In this document: positions 20,188-29,089 of the stretch, piece after piece
Layout of the letters: every line of letters starts with the position of its first letter
Numbering within the stretch: the first letter of the stretch is position 1
NCBI RefSeq assembly: GCF_000614975.1
Contig: NZ_BALM01000011.1
Coordinates: forward strand, 62,001-126,000
DNA: 64,000 nucleotides
DNA from: Shewanella marina JCM 15074
GTDB taxonomy: Bacteria; Pseudomonadota; Gammaproteobacteria; Enterobacterales; Shewanellaceae
Reading direction: 5' to 3'
The notes under the pieces: generated by a model
The model's database searches: none
Told to the model about the DNA's origin: nothing
What the model saw: the letters and a program-made list of their open reading frames with translations, nothing else
Translations under genes and position numbers: made by a program

Positions 20188-20700
20188 ATGAAACTCTATC
20201 AAGGCATTGTGCGCCATTTACATGTGATTGTGTTAGTGGTTGCAACGGTACTTATTTTAGGGAGTACCCAAATATTAATTGGCCGTTCATTACGTGCTAA
20301 TGCCAGTTTTTGGGATTTACTGCATGTTTACCTAGGCTTATTTAGCGTGTTACTTGCAGCCGCTTTTTGGTTATACAACATGAGCCAAGGCCGTTGGCGT
20401 CAATATTATCCATGGTTAGTATTGGATTTCAGTCAATTAACCGCTGATGTGAAAAACCTATTTAAAGGTAAGTTGCCTTCTGCTGGTGGCAAAGGGCTAT
20501 TTAGCGTGGTTGAAGGCATCGGCATGCTGCTATTTTTAGCAACGGCGGTGACAGGCTTGCTTTGGTATATCTATCAAGGCACGAGTGATGCGCTTATGTG
20601 GCGCGGTTATCATATCGATGTCGCCTATTATTTTGTCGGCTTTATATGCGTACATATGGTATTAGCCTGTTTGCATATTATTGATTTTATCAGGCAGTAA
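20188..20700 (+). CDS. cytochrome b561/b-type membrane cytochrome
   Basis: 170 aa with four predicted membrane helices. Histidines placed as in di-heme cytochrome b561-type proteins: RHLHVIVL near residue 11, DLLHVYLG near 45, and VHMVLACLHIIDF at the end. It starts 12 bases after hemG with its own AGAGG site, so the two are probably co-transcribed. It may connect to the quinone pool used by HemG, but this is inference from position only. Confidence 0.75.
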   Translation: MKLYQGIVRHLHVIVLVVATVLILGSTQILIGRSLRANASFWDLLHVYLGLFSVLLAAAFWLYNMSQGRWRQYYPWLVLDFSQLTADVKNLFKGKLPSAGGKGLFSVVEGIGMLLFLATAVTGLLWYIYQGTSDALMWRGYHIDVAYYFVGFICVHMVLACLHIIDFIRQ

Positions 20701-20731
20701 TACTCACTATCACTGAACCTAGCATCCATTA

Positions 20732-20755
20732 AGCCAGCATATTGCTGGCTTTTTT
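20732..20755 (+). terminator. rho-independent terminator after hemG-cytochrome b
   Basis: 8-bp stem AGCCAGCA / TGCTGGCT with a 3-base loop followed by a T run. Confidence 0.85.
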
Positions 20756-20852
20756 GTGTTTGTTTACATGATCTTGAATTAATTAAACTTCATCCTTTAA
20801 TCATGGGGATGAGTGCTACACTCTTATTATCTAATTGATGAGGGAGAGACAC

Positions 20853-21434
20853 ATGGCCGCTTTTGACAATATGCTGCAAGGCGCATATAAGGCGAGTAAA
20901 ACTTGGGGATACGCCACCATAATTTTAGGCTTGTTAGCCATTGCGCTGCCGATGGCGATGGGGCTAGCAATCACTATTCTTATTGGATTAGTGCTCGTGA
21001 TAGCTGGCTTTGTGCAAACGGGTGCTGCATGGCCGGGAGAAGGTCGTGGTTTTAGCGTGCGCCTATTATTAGCAGTGTTAACCGGTATCGCCGGTTTGGT
21101 CATGTTGTTAATGCCGCAAGTAGGCTTAGCCAGTTTAACCTTAATGCTGTGTGTTTATTTCTTACTGGATGCGGGCGCTAACTTTGCTGTCGCCAGCCAG
21201 TTACGTCCTCATCACGGTTGGGGCTATGTCGCGTTAGGCGGTTTTACTTCATTATTAATGGCATTGTTTATTATGTGGCAATGGCCTGTATCAACTGAGT
21301 TTATTATCGGTATTTTAATCGGGGTAAAATTGTTGATGTTAGGGGTCACTATGGTATTGGTGGCAAGAGCTGGCGAGCGTATGTTCAGTAAACAACAGCA
21401 GCAACAAGAGAAAGAGATAAATCCTAAAGAATAG
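20853..21434 (+). CDS. HdeD/DUF308-family membrane protein
   Basis: 193 aa with six hydrophobic segments in three similar hairpins (GLLAIALPMAMGLAI..IGLVLVIAGF, LTGIAGLVMLLMPQVGLASLTLML, LGGFTSLLMALFIMWQWP). This is the architecture of HdeD, linked to acid resistance at high density in E. coli. Gln-rich C-terminal tail (KQQQQQEKE). ATG 20853 has GGGAGAG just upstream; the frame is open to a TTG at 20835. The function in this organism is unknown. Confidence 0.75.
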   Translation: MAAFDNMLQGAYKASKTWGYATIILGLLAIALPMAMGLAITILIGLVLVIAGFVQTGAAWPGEGRGFSVRLLLAVLTGIAGLVMLLMPQVGLASLTLMLCVYFLLDAGANFAVASQLRPHHGWGYVALGGFTSLLMALFIMWQWPVSTEFIIGILIGVKLLMLGVTMVLVARAGERMFSKQQQQQEKEINPKE

Positions 21435-21440
21435 ATAGAA

Positions 21441-21466
21441 AAAAGGGCTCCATCCTGGAGCCCTAA
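21441..21466 (-). terminator. terminator downstream of dsbA
   Basis: 7-bp GC-rich stem GGGCTCC / GGAGCCC with a 5-base loop, followed on the minus strand by a T run. It lies between the convergent HdeD-like gene and dsbA. Confidence 0.75.
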
Positions 21467-21492
21467 AGGTTGTTAGCTAGTTTTTTTAGTTA

Positions 21493-22164
21493 TTAATTAT
21501 TCTTGTCTAAAGCGAGGTAGTTAATTAAATCAACTAGCTGGCCAATAGTGCGAAGCTGGGTCATGTCGATAGCATACTTATCGTTAACAATGAACGCTGG
21601 CACACTCTGAATACGGAATTCGCGTTGCTGTTTAAGCCATAAAGCGATTTTCTCTTCAGTGATAGCGTTAGTTGCTAATGCATCGTATTTAGTACCATCG
21701 ATACCAAACTTAGCGAAGATTTTCTTAATATCATCACGGTTATTTACTGTTGGCTCATGTGTATGGCCTGGTGCACTGTGATCGTGACCTGCCGCGCCTT
21801 CCTCACCTTGGATTGCAGCAAACATTGCGTGATTAATCTTGTCGTTACCACCAATCTGCTGGATAACTGACAAAGCGCGCATTACTTCGATTGGCATCAC
21901 ATCGTTTTGATCTCGAGAGAAGTTAACGTGTTTAGTTTCGAAAGCAACTTGCTTGTTTAAGCCCGACTTAATGTCAGACATATACATAGTTTCCATGCCA
22001 AAACAGTTATGGCAGTAGAATGAAAAGAATTCGGTCAATTTAGGTTGACTGCTCGGTGCCTTTTGGGAAATCACATTGTAGTGTTTTCCTTCAACAAACT
22101 GACTTGCAAAACTGCTTAATGGTGCAATTGCTAAGGTCAACGCTAGTGCGATATGTTTAATCAT
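21493..22164 (-). CDS. dsbA: DsbA-family thiol:disulfide oxidoreductase with CHNC active site
   Basis: Periplasmic thioredoxin-fold protein expected to introduce disulfides. 223 aa with signal peptide (MIKHIALALTLAIAPLSSFA). Active site Cys51-His-Asn-Cys54 in FFSFYCHNCFGME, where classical DsbA has CPHC. The cis-Pro loop SVPAF and KHVNF are as in DsbA. An insertion around 121-140 contains GHDHS and GHTHE, giving four clustered His residues. The overall match to DsbA is good, so the family is confident; whether it is the main oxidase or a specialised or metal-influenced version is open. Confidence 0.85.
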   Translation of the reverse strand: MIKHIALALTLAIAPLSSFASQFVEGKHYNVISQKAPSSQPKLTEFFSFYCHNCFGMETMYMSDIKSGLNKQVAFETKHVNFSRDQNDVMPIEVMRALSVIQQIGGNDKINHAMFAAIQGEEGAAGHDHSAPGHTHEPTVNNRDDIKKIFAKFGIDGTKYDALATNAITEEKIALWLKQQREFRIQSVPAFIVNDKYAIDMTQLRTIGQLVDLINYLALDKNN

Positions 22165-22390
22165 TTTGTCCTCGTTAGGCCGATAATTGCAGCGTTTAAA
22201 TTCACTGCATTTCGAATGGGTGTAGATTAATGCTATTAGCTTAATTTTGTCTTAATTCATGCGTCGAATACAGTAGATAAATGTGAGCTAAATAAGACTT
22301 TTGCAATGGAATTACAACGAGGCGGGTATTTTTGTGAGCTAGATCGCCAAACCGCGATGAATTCGCGGCTTGACGATAAATTAATTATAT

Positions 22391-23044
22391 TTATATTTCG
22401 CTAAAAATCACTTCTTGGCTTAAACGAGACTTAGGTAATTTAGCGTTAAAGTCATCTTCTGCGTGGTAACCCAATGCTAAAACAACCGTGGCGCTGTAGC
22501 CTTGCTCTGTTAGTCCTAAAACTTGGTTAAGTTTGGCAGCATCAAAACCTTCAATAGGGCAACTATCTATATCCAGTAAGCTTGCGCCGAGCAGTAAGTT
22601 ACCTAACGCGAGATAAACCTGCTTTTCCATCCATGCTGGTGCGTCATGTAGTTCATTAACATGTAAGCCAGTAAAGAATGCACGAGCGCCTGCCACCATC
22701 TGTTTGCCTTGTTCATCATCAAAACGGCCATCTTGCTGCTCTTGCTCAAGTAGCTGATTAAGATACTCATCTGTGATATCAGTTTTGCGACATAACACTA
22801 GCACGTGTGAGGCATTTAAGATTTTTGGGGTATTAAAGGCAAACTCTTCAGTTGCTTGGGCGATGAGCTGCTTACCTTCATCTGTCGCTGCTAGCACAAA
22901 GTGCCAAGGTTGTGAGTTAACTGAAGAGGCGCTGTACTGCGCTAGGCTTTTTAACTGCTGGATCTGTTCATCACTGATTTTCTTTGAAGGATCAAAAACT
23001 TTAGTGGTGTAACGCTTTTTAGCATAGTGAACAACATCGATCAT
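22391..23044 (-). CDS. nfsB: NfsB-type oxygen-insensitive NAD(P)H nitroreductase
   Basis: FMN-dependent nitroreductase-fold enzyme, 217 aa. Family features: AKKRYTTKVFDP (FMN phosphate binding Arg/Lys), SSVNSQPWHFVLA near 40-52, and EKQVYLALGNLLLGASLLDIDSCPIEGFD, as in E. coli NfsB (also dihydropteridine reductase). Reduces nitroaromatics and quinones. Single gene; a GC-rich hairpin (CCGCGA / TCGCGG) at about 22358-22374 lies downstream, without a strong T run. Confidence 0.85.
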   Translation of the reverse strand: MIDVVHYAKKRYTTKVFDPSKKISDEQIQQLKSLAQYSASSVNSQPWHFVLAATDEGKQLIAQATEEFAFNTPKILNASHVLVLCRKTDITDEYLNQLLEQEQQDGRFDDEQGKQMVAGARAFFTGLHVNELHDAPAWMEKQVYLALGNLLLGASLLDIDSCPIEGFDAAKLNQVLGLTEQGYSATVVLALGYHAEDDFNAKLPKSRLSQEVIFSEI

Positions 23045-23222
23045 AAATATACCTATAAATGGAAGTAAATCTAATCAGATTTATCAAGAGTACTTGATAC
23101 TAACGCGACTTAATTTGTATTACCAATGCTGAAAATCGATAGCCGGATTCTGTTGTTTGCTTGCATGTACATTATTAAGCAAACGCTTTAGCATAGCGGG
23201 GTTGAATTGAAAGGATAGAATT

Positions 23223-23819
23223 GTGCGTATTTCCGCTAAAAAACGTTATTCATTATGGGTTAGACCATTACTCTGGTTGCAGGCGAGACACTTTGGCAAA
23301 GTGCTTAATCCGGCGAAATTATGGGGTCGTAAACCTGCACTTTTTTGGTTGATTGCCATGTTATTTGGTTTTTTAGACCGTAAAAAATCACCGCTTGCTG
23401 CAGTTATGCGTTCATTAGTTTGTGTGCGTGTGTCACAGCTGAATGATTGTGAGTTTTGTGTTGATGCCAATGGCATGAAATTGGCTGAGCGTTGTGATTC
23501 TGTCGATAAAATAAAGGCATTGGCGTATTGGCAGCAATCTGACCTATTTAGTGAGCAAGAACGGGTGGTATTGTGTTACACCGAAGCCATGACAATTACT
23601 GGGCAGAAGGTGACTGATGAGTTATTGAGTCAGTTAAAACAGTGGTATAGCGAAGATGATATTGTTGAGCTAACTGCGTTAATTAGCTTTCAGAACTTAT
23701 CGGCCAAGTTTAATACCGCCTTAGATGTACCTGCACAAGGTTTTTGCGCGTTACCGATTCAGCCACAAGCAGCAAAGAAATCAGTGGCTAAAGAGAGTGA
23801 CGAATCTTCGCAAGGTTGA
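23223..23819 (+). CDS. carboxymuconolactone decarboxylase/AhpD-like protein
   Basis: 198 aa. The central helical bundle has the peroxidase-like motif Cys76-Glu-Phe-Cys79 in QLNDCEFCVDANG, then EQERVVLCYTEAMT and ISFQNLSAKFNTAL, typical of the AhpD/CMD fold (alkylhydroperoxidase-like). The usual CxxCxxxH has Asn83 instead of His. A basic N-terminal extension of ~55 residues (RISAKKRY..., GFLDRKK) could be a membrane association segment. GTG start; no clear operon partner. Confidence 0.75.
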   Translation: MRISAKKRYSLWVRPLLWLQARHFGKVLNPAKLWGRKPALFWLIAMLFGFLDRKKSPLAAVMRSLVCVRVSQLNDCEFCVDANGMKLAERCDSVDKIKALAYWQQSDLFSEQERVVLCYTEAMTITGQKVTDELLSQLKQWYSEDDIVELTALISFQNLSAKFNTALDVPAQGFCALPIQPQAAKKSVAKESDESSQG

Positions 23820-23930
23820 ACAAGCTTATGTTGTAAATTGAATTGTTGCTGCCAAGCGGGTAAGATCCCGCTCTATTTTTGCTCTCTTGTCTCACAAATT
23901 GTGTCGCGCTATTTAGGTTAACCATCTTAT

Positions 23931-25613
23931 ATGCACTCCCCAGAACATTGCTTTACTCCTTTTAAACAAGCCATTGCGGATATCTCTTTACCTGAGCGTT
24001 TCACCTTTCCGTTTTACTACGATCCACATCCATTGTCATTAATGGCAGCGCAGCAGTTACAGCAACATATTGAAAGCCAAACGCTTTGGCAGCATAACTT
24101 CGGCCTAACAGGCATTGAGCAAGGTGCCATTGGCAAGATGTTTGGTGTGTTAGTAGTGCGAAATCAAGCAGGAGAAATCGGTTTTCTATCAGCATTTTCC
24201 GGTAAGTTAGCCGACAGCAATTTATTGCCGCACTTTGTACCGCCTGTATTTGATATGTTGACTGAAGATAGCTTCTTTTTAAGTGAGCAGGTACGAATTA
24301 ATCAGCTGACGGCAGACCTTAATGACTTAATGGCGGATCCTAAACTAGCTGAATATAAAGCTAATTTAGCGGATAAAGTCAGTGAAAGTGAGCAGGCGAT
24401 TGCTGCGCAGCGACAATTGATGATTGAAAATAGAAAGCTACGTAAAGTGCGCCGAGTGCAAGCAGAATCAAGCCTTAATGCTACAGATTTCATTGAGTTA
24501 CAAGCGCAACTGAGTAAAGAGAGTGTTGCTGATAAAAACCAGTTAAAAGCGCTTAATGCTTATTGGGAACAGCAGTTACAAAGTGCTAAGCAGCAATTAG
24601 CCCAGTTAATGGATGGCGTTACTGCGTTAAAACAGCAACGTAAGCAGGCATCAAGTGCATTGCAACAACGCTTGTTTGAGCAATATAAATTCTTAAACAT
24701 TAAAAGTGAGCACAAGAGTTTAGGCAGTATTTTTAAAGATACTGTTTATCAAACGCCACCGGCGGGTTCGGGTGAGTGCGCGGCGCCTAAATTGCTACAT
24801 TACGCCTTTAAATGGGGCATGCAGCCGATTGCTCTAGCTGAGTTTTGGTGGGGCAGTTCGCCTAAATCTGAGATCAGACAACACAAGAACTTCTATGGCG
24901 CTTGTCAGGGCAAATGCCGACCTATTCTGGCGCATATGCTTGATGGTATGGCTGTGGATGACGACCCATTATTAATTAATACCGCGCAGTCTAAAAATAT
25001 TGATGTTATCTACCAAGATCAGCATATGGCGATTATTAATAAACCTGCTGAGCTGTTATCGGTACCGGGCAAAAATATCCAAGACTCTGTGTATGAGCGG
25101 ATGAAGCAGATGTTTCCTGCTGCTACAGGCCCTTTGATTGTACATCGGCTTGATATGTCGACCTCCGGGTTAATGGTGATTGCATTGACTAAAGAGGCCA
25201 ATAAACATCTACAAGCGCAGTTTATTGCTCGTACCATTAATAAGCGTTATGTGGCTTTACTCAGTGGTGAGCTGGCACAAGATCAAGGCATCATTAATTT
25301 ACCTATGCGCGGTGATTTTAATGATCGGCCACGGCAATTGGTTTGTTTTGAGCATGGTAAGCCTGCTGAAACCCGTTGGCAGGTGATTAGTCGAAACAAT
25401 GGTTGCACTAAAGTCTATATGGAGCCTAAGACTGGTCGAACTCACCAGTTACGGGTACACAGTGCTCATCCGCAAGGGTTGAATATGGCCATGGTAGGTG
25501 ATGACTTGTATGGAACTCGTGCTAACAGACTACATTTGCACGCACAGTTACTGGAACTTAATCATCCTGAAACAAACGAGCGTATGAAGTTTGAGGTTGA
25601 GGCTGAGTTTTAA
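23931..25613 (+). CDS. RluA-family pseudouridine synthase with long N-terminal extension
   Basis: 560 aa. The C-terminal ~215 residues are an RluA/TruC-type synthase: IIYQDQHMAIINKPAELLSVPG, catalytic Asp in HRLDMSTSGLMV, NKRYVALLSG, TGRTHQLRVH. The N-terminal ~345 residues have no synthase motifs: a globular beginning (FYYDPHPLSLMAAQQLQ), a long charged Gln-rich segment (~110-260) likely to form a coiled coil, then a Cys-containing segment (GSGECAAPKLLHYAF, GACQGKCRPILAHM). The RNA target is not known; most RluA enzymes are 220-330 aa. Confidence 0.85.
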   Translation: MHSPEHCFTPFKQAIADISLPERFTFPFYYDPHPLSLMAAQQLQQHIESQTLWQHNFGLTGIEQGAIGKMFGVLVVRNQAGEIGFLSAFSGKLADSNLLPHFVPPVFDMLTEDSFFLSEQVRINQLTADLNDLMADPKLAEYKANLADKVSESEQAIAAQRQLMIENRKLRKVRRVQAESSLNATDFIELQAQLSKESVADKNQLKALNAYWEQQLQSAKQQLAQLMDGVTALKQQRKQASSALQQRLFEQYKFLNIKSEHKSLGSIFKDTVYQTPPAGSGECAAPKLLHYAFKWGMQPIALAEFWWGSSPKSEIRQHKNFYGACQGKCRPILAHMLDGMAVDDDPLLINTAQSKNIDVIYQDQHMAIINKPAELLSVPGKNIQDSVYERMKQMFPAATGPLIVHRLDMSTSGLMVIALTKEANKHLQAQFIARTINKRYVALLSGELAQDQGIINLPMRGDFNDRPRQLVCFEHGKPAETRWQVISRNNGCTKVYMEPKTGRTHQLRVHSAHPQGLNMAMVGDDLYGTRANRLHLHAQLLELNHPETNERMKFEVEAEF

Positions 25614-25705
25614 CGCTTAACACTGCCTAAGTTAACGCTATTTAACCCACTGAAAATGTAGCGGCATGTATACTTAATGTTTGTTCATTAGTAAGTGGTT
25701 AAGTT

Positions 25706-26746
25706 GTGCCTAGCATTGATAAGTTGATTATTAAAAATCTCCGTTTGTTTCATGTTATTCGGATGACCTTAGTGTGTGTGATTGCCGTTGTGATTGGTGC
25801 CCTGTTTGCCTTGCCTTACAGTGCTTGGGCACCCATTACCATTATTGTGGTGATGGCATCAGATTATGCTGGCGCAGTGGTCGATAAAGCCAATCAGCGT
25901 ATTGTTGGCACCATTATTGGTGCGGCTTGCGGTTTATCTCTGTATCTATTACCTGCCACTTATGCCGTGACTCACTATGTGCTGTTGATTGCTATTCTTG
26001 CCATATTTCTATTTTTTACTTTAGGTAAATATTCATACAGTGCCATTCTGGCATCAATTACATTTGTGCTTGTTGCGGGTAACGGCCCGAGTGAATTGCA
26101 TGTGGCTGCTTGGCGCACCTTCAATGTGATATGGGGCGCATTGTTGGCAATGGCCGCCAGTAAGTGGTTATTTGCCGCTAAAGCGTCATATCATTTTAAG
26201 TTACTGACACAAGATTTTTTGATTAAATTTCAAAATATTTATCAGCAACATAATCAGCAGATGCAAGACGAAAAGGGCTATCAACGGGCTACGTTAGCTG
26301 AGCTTGAAACGGTATCTAAAAAATTGTCATCAATTGCACCGAGTGCAATCCAAGAGGTCAGCCAATTAACACCGACGATAACTGAGATAACAGCATTGCA
26401 GGTGAGGATGTTTAATCTATTAGAAAACATGGTGAAAACGCCTTGGAGTCATCAATATGGTAGCCAAAAGATTAAGCATTGTGCGGGGTTATTTGAATCG
26501 AAACAGCAAACGGTAATGTTGATTAAGCAACTGGCTGATTATATTGATGAGTCTGATAAAACACTCCCTCCATTTGTAATAAGCCAAGATGATTTAACTA
26601 TTTTACAGTTGTTTCCCAAAATTGAAGATGATCATGAGGTTAAAACTGATATCAGTTATTACGGTTATTTATGGTTAAACCGTGAGTTAGCAAGACAAGT
26701 TATCGCCATTAATCATGAAATCAATCAGCTGGTTAAAGTGCGATAA
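25706..26746 (+). CDS. FUSC-family inner membrane protein (aromatic acid exporter-like)
   Basis: 346 aa. Six hydrophobic segments in the first ~165 residues (RMTLVCVIAVVIGALFALPYSAWAPITII, RIVGTIIGAACGLSLYLLPA, ...TFVLVAGNGPSELHVAAWRTFNVIWGALLA) carry the FUSC pattern seen in AaeB/YccS-type proteins. A cytoplasmic helical half follows. Starts at GTG 25706. Transport substrate unknown; single gene. Confidence 0.75.
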   Translation: MPSIDKLIIKNLRLFHVIRMTLVCVIAVVIGALFALPYSAWAPITIIVVMASDYAGAVVDKANQRIVGTIIGAACGLSLYLLPATYAVTHYVLLIAILAIFLFFTLGKYSYSAILASITFVLVAGNGPSELHVAAWRTFNVIWGALLAMAASKWLFAAKASYHFKLLTQDFLIKFQNIYQQHNQQMQDEKGYQRATLAELETVSKKLSSIAPSAIQEVSQLTPTITEITALQVRMFNLLENMVKTPWSHQYGSQKIKHCAGLFESKQQTVMLIKQLADYIDESDKTLPPFVISQDDLTILQLFPKIEDDHEVKTDISYYGYLWLNRELARQVIAINHEINQLVKVR

Positions 26747-26768
26747 CTGAACGCTATAGTGCTGTCCG

Positions 26769-27185
26769 TTAGGCATATTTTTTTAGCATGAAATAACGGG
26801 CAGGGCTCGCTGCTATGGCCTCTACTTGGCCGACAATTTCAAACCCCAGTTTTTGATAAAATAAAGGCGCTTGAAATGACAGGGTATCCAGTTGTGCAGC
26901 TTTGCAACCTCGCTTAATGGCTTCAACTTCTGCCTGTTGCATCAGTTGACGCCCTAAGCCTGTACCACGTAAAGATTGCTCAACCCAAACTGCGATAATT
27001 AAAAATTGCTGGTATATGGTACGCCCTGACACGCCAGCAACTAATTTGCCCTCATCGTTATAGGCAACTACTGATAATGGCTGACTTTGTTCTGTGCCCA
27101 TATGTTTGAAATTAAATTGCCGCACGCCATCGACAAGGGCTTCAAAAATATCGTTGTTCTCTTGGTTGATGATTTCAATTTTCAT
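26769..27185 (-). CDS. GNAT-family N-acetyltransferase
   Basis: 138 aa. Acetyl-CoA binding motif A is VEQSLRGTGLGRQLMQQAE (R/Q-x-x-G-x-G/A). AQLDTLSFQAPLFYQKLGFEIVG is the usual C-terminal half. Substrate not predictable. Convergent with the FUSC gene, 22 bases apart. Confidence 0.85.
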   Translation of the reverse strand: MKIEIINQENNDIFEALVDGVRQFNFKHMGTEQSQPLSVVAYNDEGKLVAGVSGRTIYQQFLIIAVWVEQSLRGTGLGRQLMQQAEVEAIKRGCKAAQLDTLSFQAPLFYQKLGFEIVGQVEAIAASPARYFMLKKYA

Positions 27186-27721
27186 TCGCTATCTTCCTTG
27201 TTAGAGCACTTGTTAGCCATTGAGTGATAATTAAACTACATTAACCATGAATTGGTTGCAAATTAGCCATGTCGTTGGCGATTTCTCACTTATGGATAAA
27301 AATAGCTTTACAATCTATAAAATAAGCGACACAATATCGTTGCTTTGATAAAAGAAGTTATTAATAGTACATCTAGTTAAATCGCTAACCCTCATACTTT
27401 GCTACATATCTGCTCTGTTCCGGCTTATCTCTTTCGCTACATCGTTAATGTCAATAATTCATTTTAGTACCGTTTATTTCGAATATTATTTCGAATATCA
27501 GTTCGGTATGGCATAAAGAATTTGTTATCTCTATAACATCATAAATTACTAAGAAAATTGTAAGTTACAGATGACAAAATAGGTTTTAAATGACTATTCA
27601 TGTATATGGTTTTTATATATGTGAGTAATTCTGGGTAAATATTACCGATAGCTAATTAACTATTTTTATAGGCATATAGATTGGTTATGCTACCCAGTGT
27701 AATAAACAGAAAATTAATAGA
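27186..27721. other. 536-bp AT-rich intergenic region
   Basis: No convincing gene. It contains a direct repeat of ATTTCGAATAT (about 27476-27500) and many A/T runs. It may carry the promoter of the small ORFs downstream. No RNA gene or mobile element ends were recognised. Confidence 0.5.
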
Positions 27722-27859
27722 ATGAAAAACGTTATATATACAAGTGAACAACAACATCAAACATTAGATTCAATCCTTACCGAAATGCTATGGGGTGATG
27801 ACATCATTATTGTTAACCAAGCCTTTGATAAGAAAGAAGTAAGTAACCACCTTGCTTGA
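27722..27859 (+). CDS. small hypothetical protein (45 aa)
   Basis: Short frame MKNVIYTSEQQHQTLDSILT... ending NHLA. No recognised family, no signal peptide, no membrane segment. No good ribosome binding site is visible. Codons are AT-rich, like the next ORF. It may be a real small protein, the remains of a gene, or chance. Confidence 0.35.
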   Translation: MKNVIYTSEQQHQTLDSILTEMLWGDDIIIVNQAFDKKEVSNHLA

Positions 27860-27882
27860 TATAGTTTTAAATAAATAAAACA

Positions 27883-27902
27883 AAAATAAAATAAAATAAA
27901 AT
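27883..27902. repeat. AAAAT pentanucleotide tandem repeat
   Basis: Four perfect AAAAT units end 19 bases before the ATG of the 88-aa ORF, between the two small ORFs. Such tracts can change length by slippage and alter promoter spacing. Confidence 0.7.
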
Positions 27903-27921
27903 ATAAGATAAGAGTTAAATA

Positions 27922-28188
27922 ATGAATAATACATACCAAAATACAACATTGCCTCATCCAGACACGATTGTGGCTACACAAATATTACAAGATTATCAGG
28001 CTGAAAAAGAGCTATATTGGTGTCATGTTGACACTGAATACGGCACTGGGATTAAGCTTGTTTATTCAAATGATAAGTCATATGAAGTTATGCCAACGCA
28101 TATAGATGGCCATATATCGATTAATTATGATAACGGCAAACAAGTGACAGAAATTTATAATGGTTTGAAAAAATCAAGAATGCAATAA
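27922..28188 (+). CDS. small hypothetical protein (88 aa)
   Basis: 88-aa frame beginning MNNTYQNTTLPHPDTIV and ending KKSRMQ. Mixed polar sequence with beta-like segments (ELYWCHVDTEYGTGIKLVYS, HISINYDNGKQVTEIYN), one Cys, no signal peptide. An AAGAG sequence lies 8 bases before the ATG. No family recognised; it lies after the AAAAT repeat in an AT-rich patch that could be horizontally acquired. Confidence 0.5.
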   Translation: MNNTYQNTTLPHPDTIVATQILQDYQAEKELYWCHVDTEYGTGIKLVYSNDKSYEVMPTHIDGHISINYDNGKQVTEIYNGLKKSRMQ

Positions 28189-28274
28189 TTTACATTAGTA
28201 AGTCACCATTTAATATTAACCTACTCTAATTAATCTTTTATTAATAAATAAAAATAATAACAATAAGAGATTAA

Positions 28275-28306
28275 ATAAGGCATTACCTTAACGGTAATGC
28301 CTTATC
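28275..28306 (-). terminator. terminator of the amino-acid ABC operon
   Basis: Stem AATAAGGCATTACC / GGTAATGCCTTATC (13 bp) with a short loop, located 60 bases after the ABC ATPase stop on the minus strand. Confidence 0.7.
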
Positions 28307-28363
28307 CAAAATACGTTAAATACCCACTGAGCCCTGCAACTTCAAATAGCTTGGGTGTAGCAC

Positions 28364-29089
28364 TTAACGTAACACTTTACTTAAAAATGCTTGAGTACGA
28401 GGTTGACTGGTGTGGTCGAATACTTGCTCAGGCGTCCCTTGTTCGACAATATGACCGCCATCCATAAAGATCACTCTATCTGATACTTCCTTAGCAAATC
28501 CCATTTCATGAGTGACTACCACCATGGTCATGCCACTGTGTGCCAGTGATTTGATAACATCTAATACATCACCGACCATTTCCGGATCAAGTGCTGAAGT
28601 GGCTTCATCAAATAACATAATTTTAGGTTGCATGGCTAACGCTCTTGCAATAGCAACCCGTTGTTTTTGACCACCCGATAAGCTTGATGGATAAACATTG
28701 GCTTTGTCAGCAAGTCCCACTTTTTGTAGGAGTGGTATTGCAATCTCTTGTGCTTGCTGCGGTGTCATTTTTTTCAGTAACTCTAATGATAGGGTCACAT
28801 TTTGCAGCACAGTTTTGTGTGGAAACAGGTTAAAGTGTTGAAACACCATGCCTACGTCTTGGCGTAATTTATTTATATCGGCATGGCTATCGGTAATGAC
28901 CTCACCATCAATGCTGATACTACCTGCAGTCGGTGTTTCAAGCAGGTTTAAACAGCGTAGAAAGGTACTTTTACCACTGCCACTTGGGCCAATAATACTG
29001 ACAACTTCACCGCTATTAATGCTGATGGAGATCCCTTTAAGTACTTGATTATCACCATACTGTTTATGGAGGTTATCTATTTTAATCAC
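28364..29089 (-). CDS. polar amino acid ABC transporter ATP-binding protein (GlnQ-like)
   Basis: 241 aa ATPase of a PAAT-family importer. Walker [10 protein letters not shown] near 33-41, Q-loop [12 protein letters not shown], signature [16 protein letters not shown], Walker [17 protein letters not shown], switch His in [10 protein letters not shown]. Family level (glutamine/polar amino acid) is clear, the exact substrate is not. It overlaps the permease gene by 8 bases. Confidence 0.93.
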   Translation of the reverse strand: MIKIDNLHKQYGDNQVLKGISISINSGEVVSIIGPSGSGKSTFLRCLNLLETPTAGSISIDGEVITDSHADINKLRQDVGMVFQHFNLFPHKTVLQNVTLSLELLKKMTPQQAQEIAIPLLQKVGLADKANVYPSSLSGGQKQRVAIARALAMQPKIMLFDEATSALDPEMVGDVLDVIKSLAHSGMTMVVVTHEMGFAKEVSDRVIFMDGGHIVEQGTPEQVFDHTSQPRTQAFLSKVLR

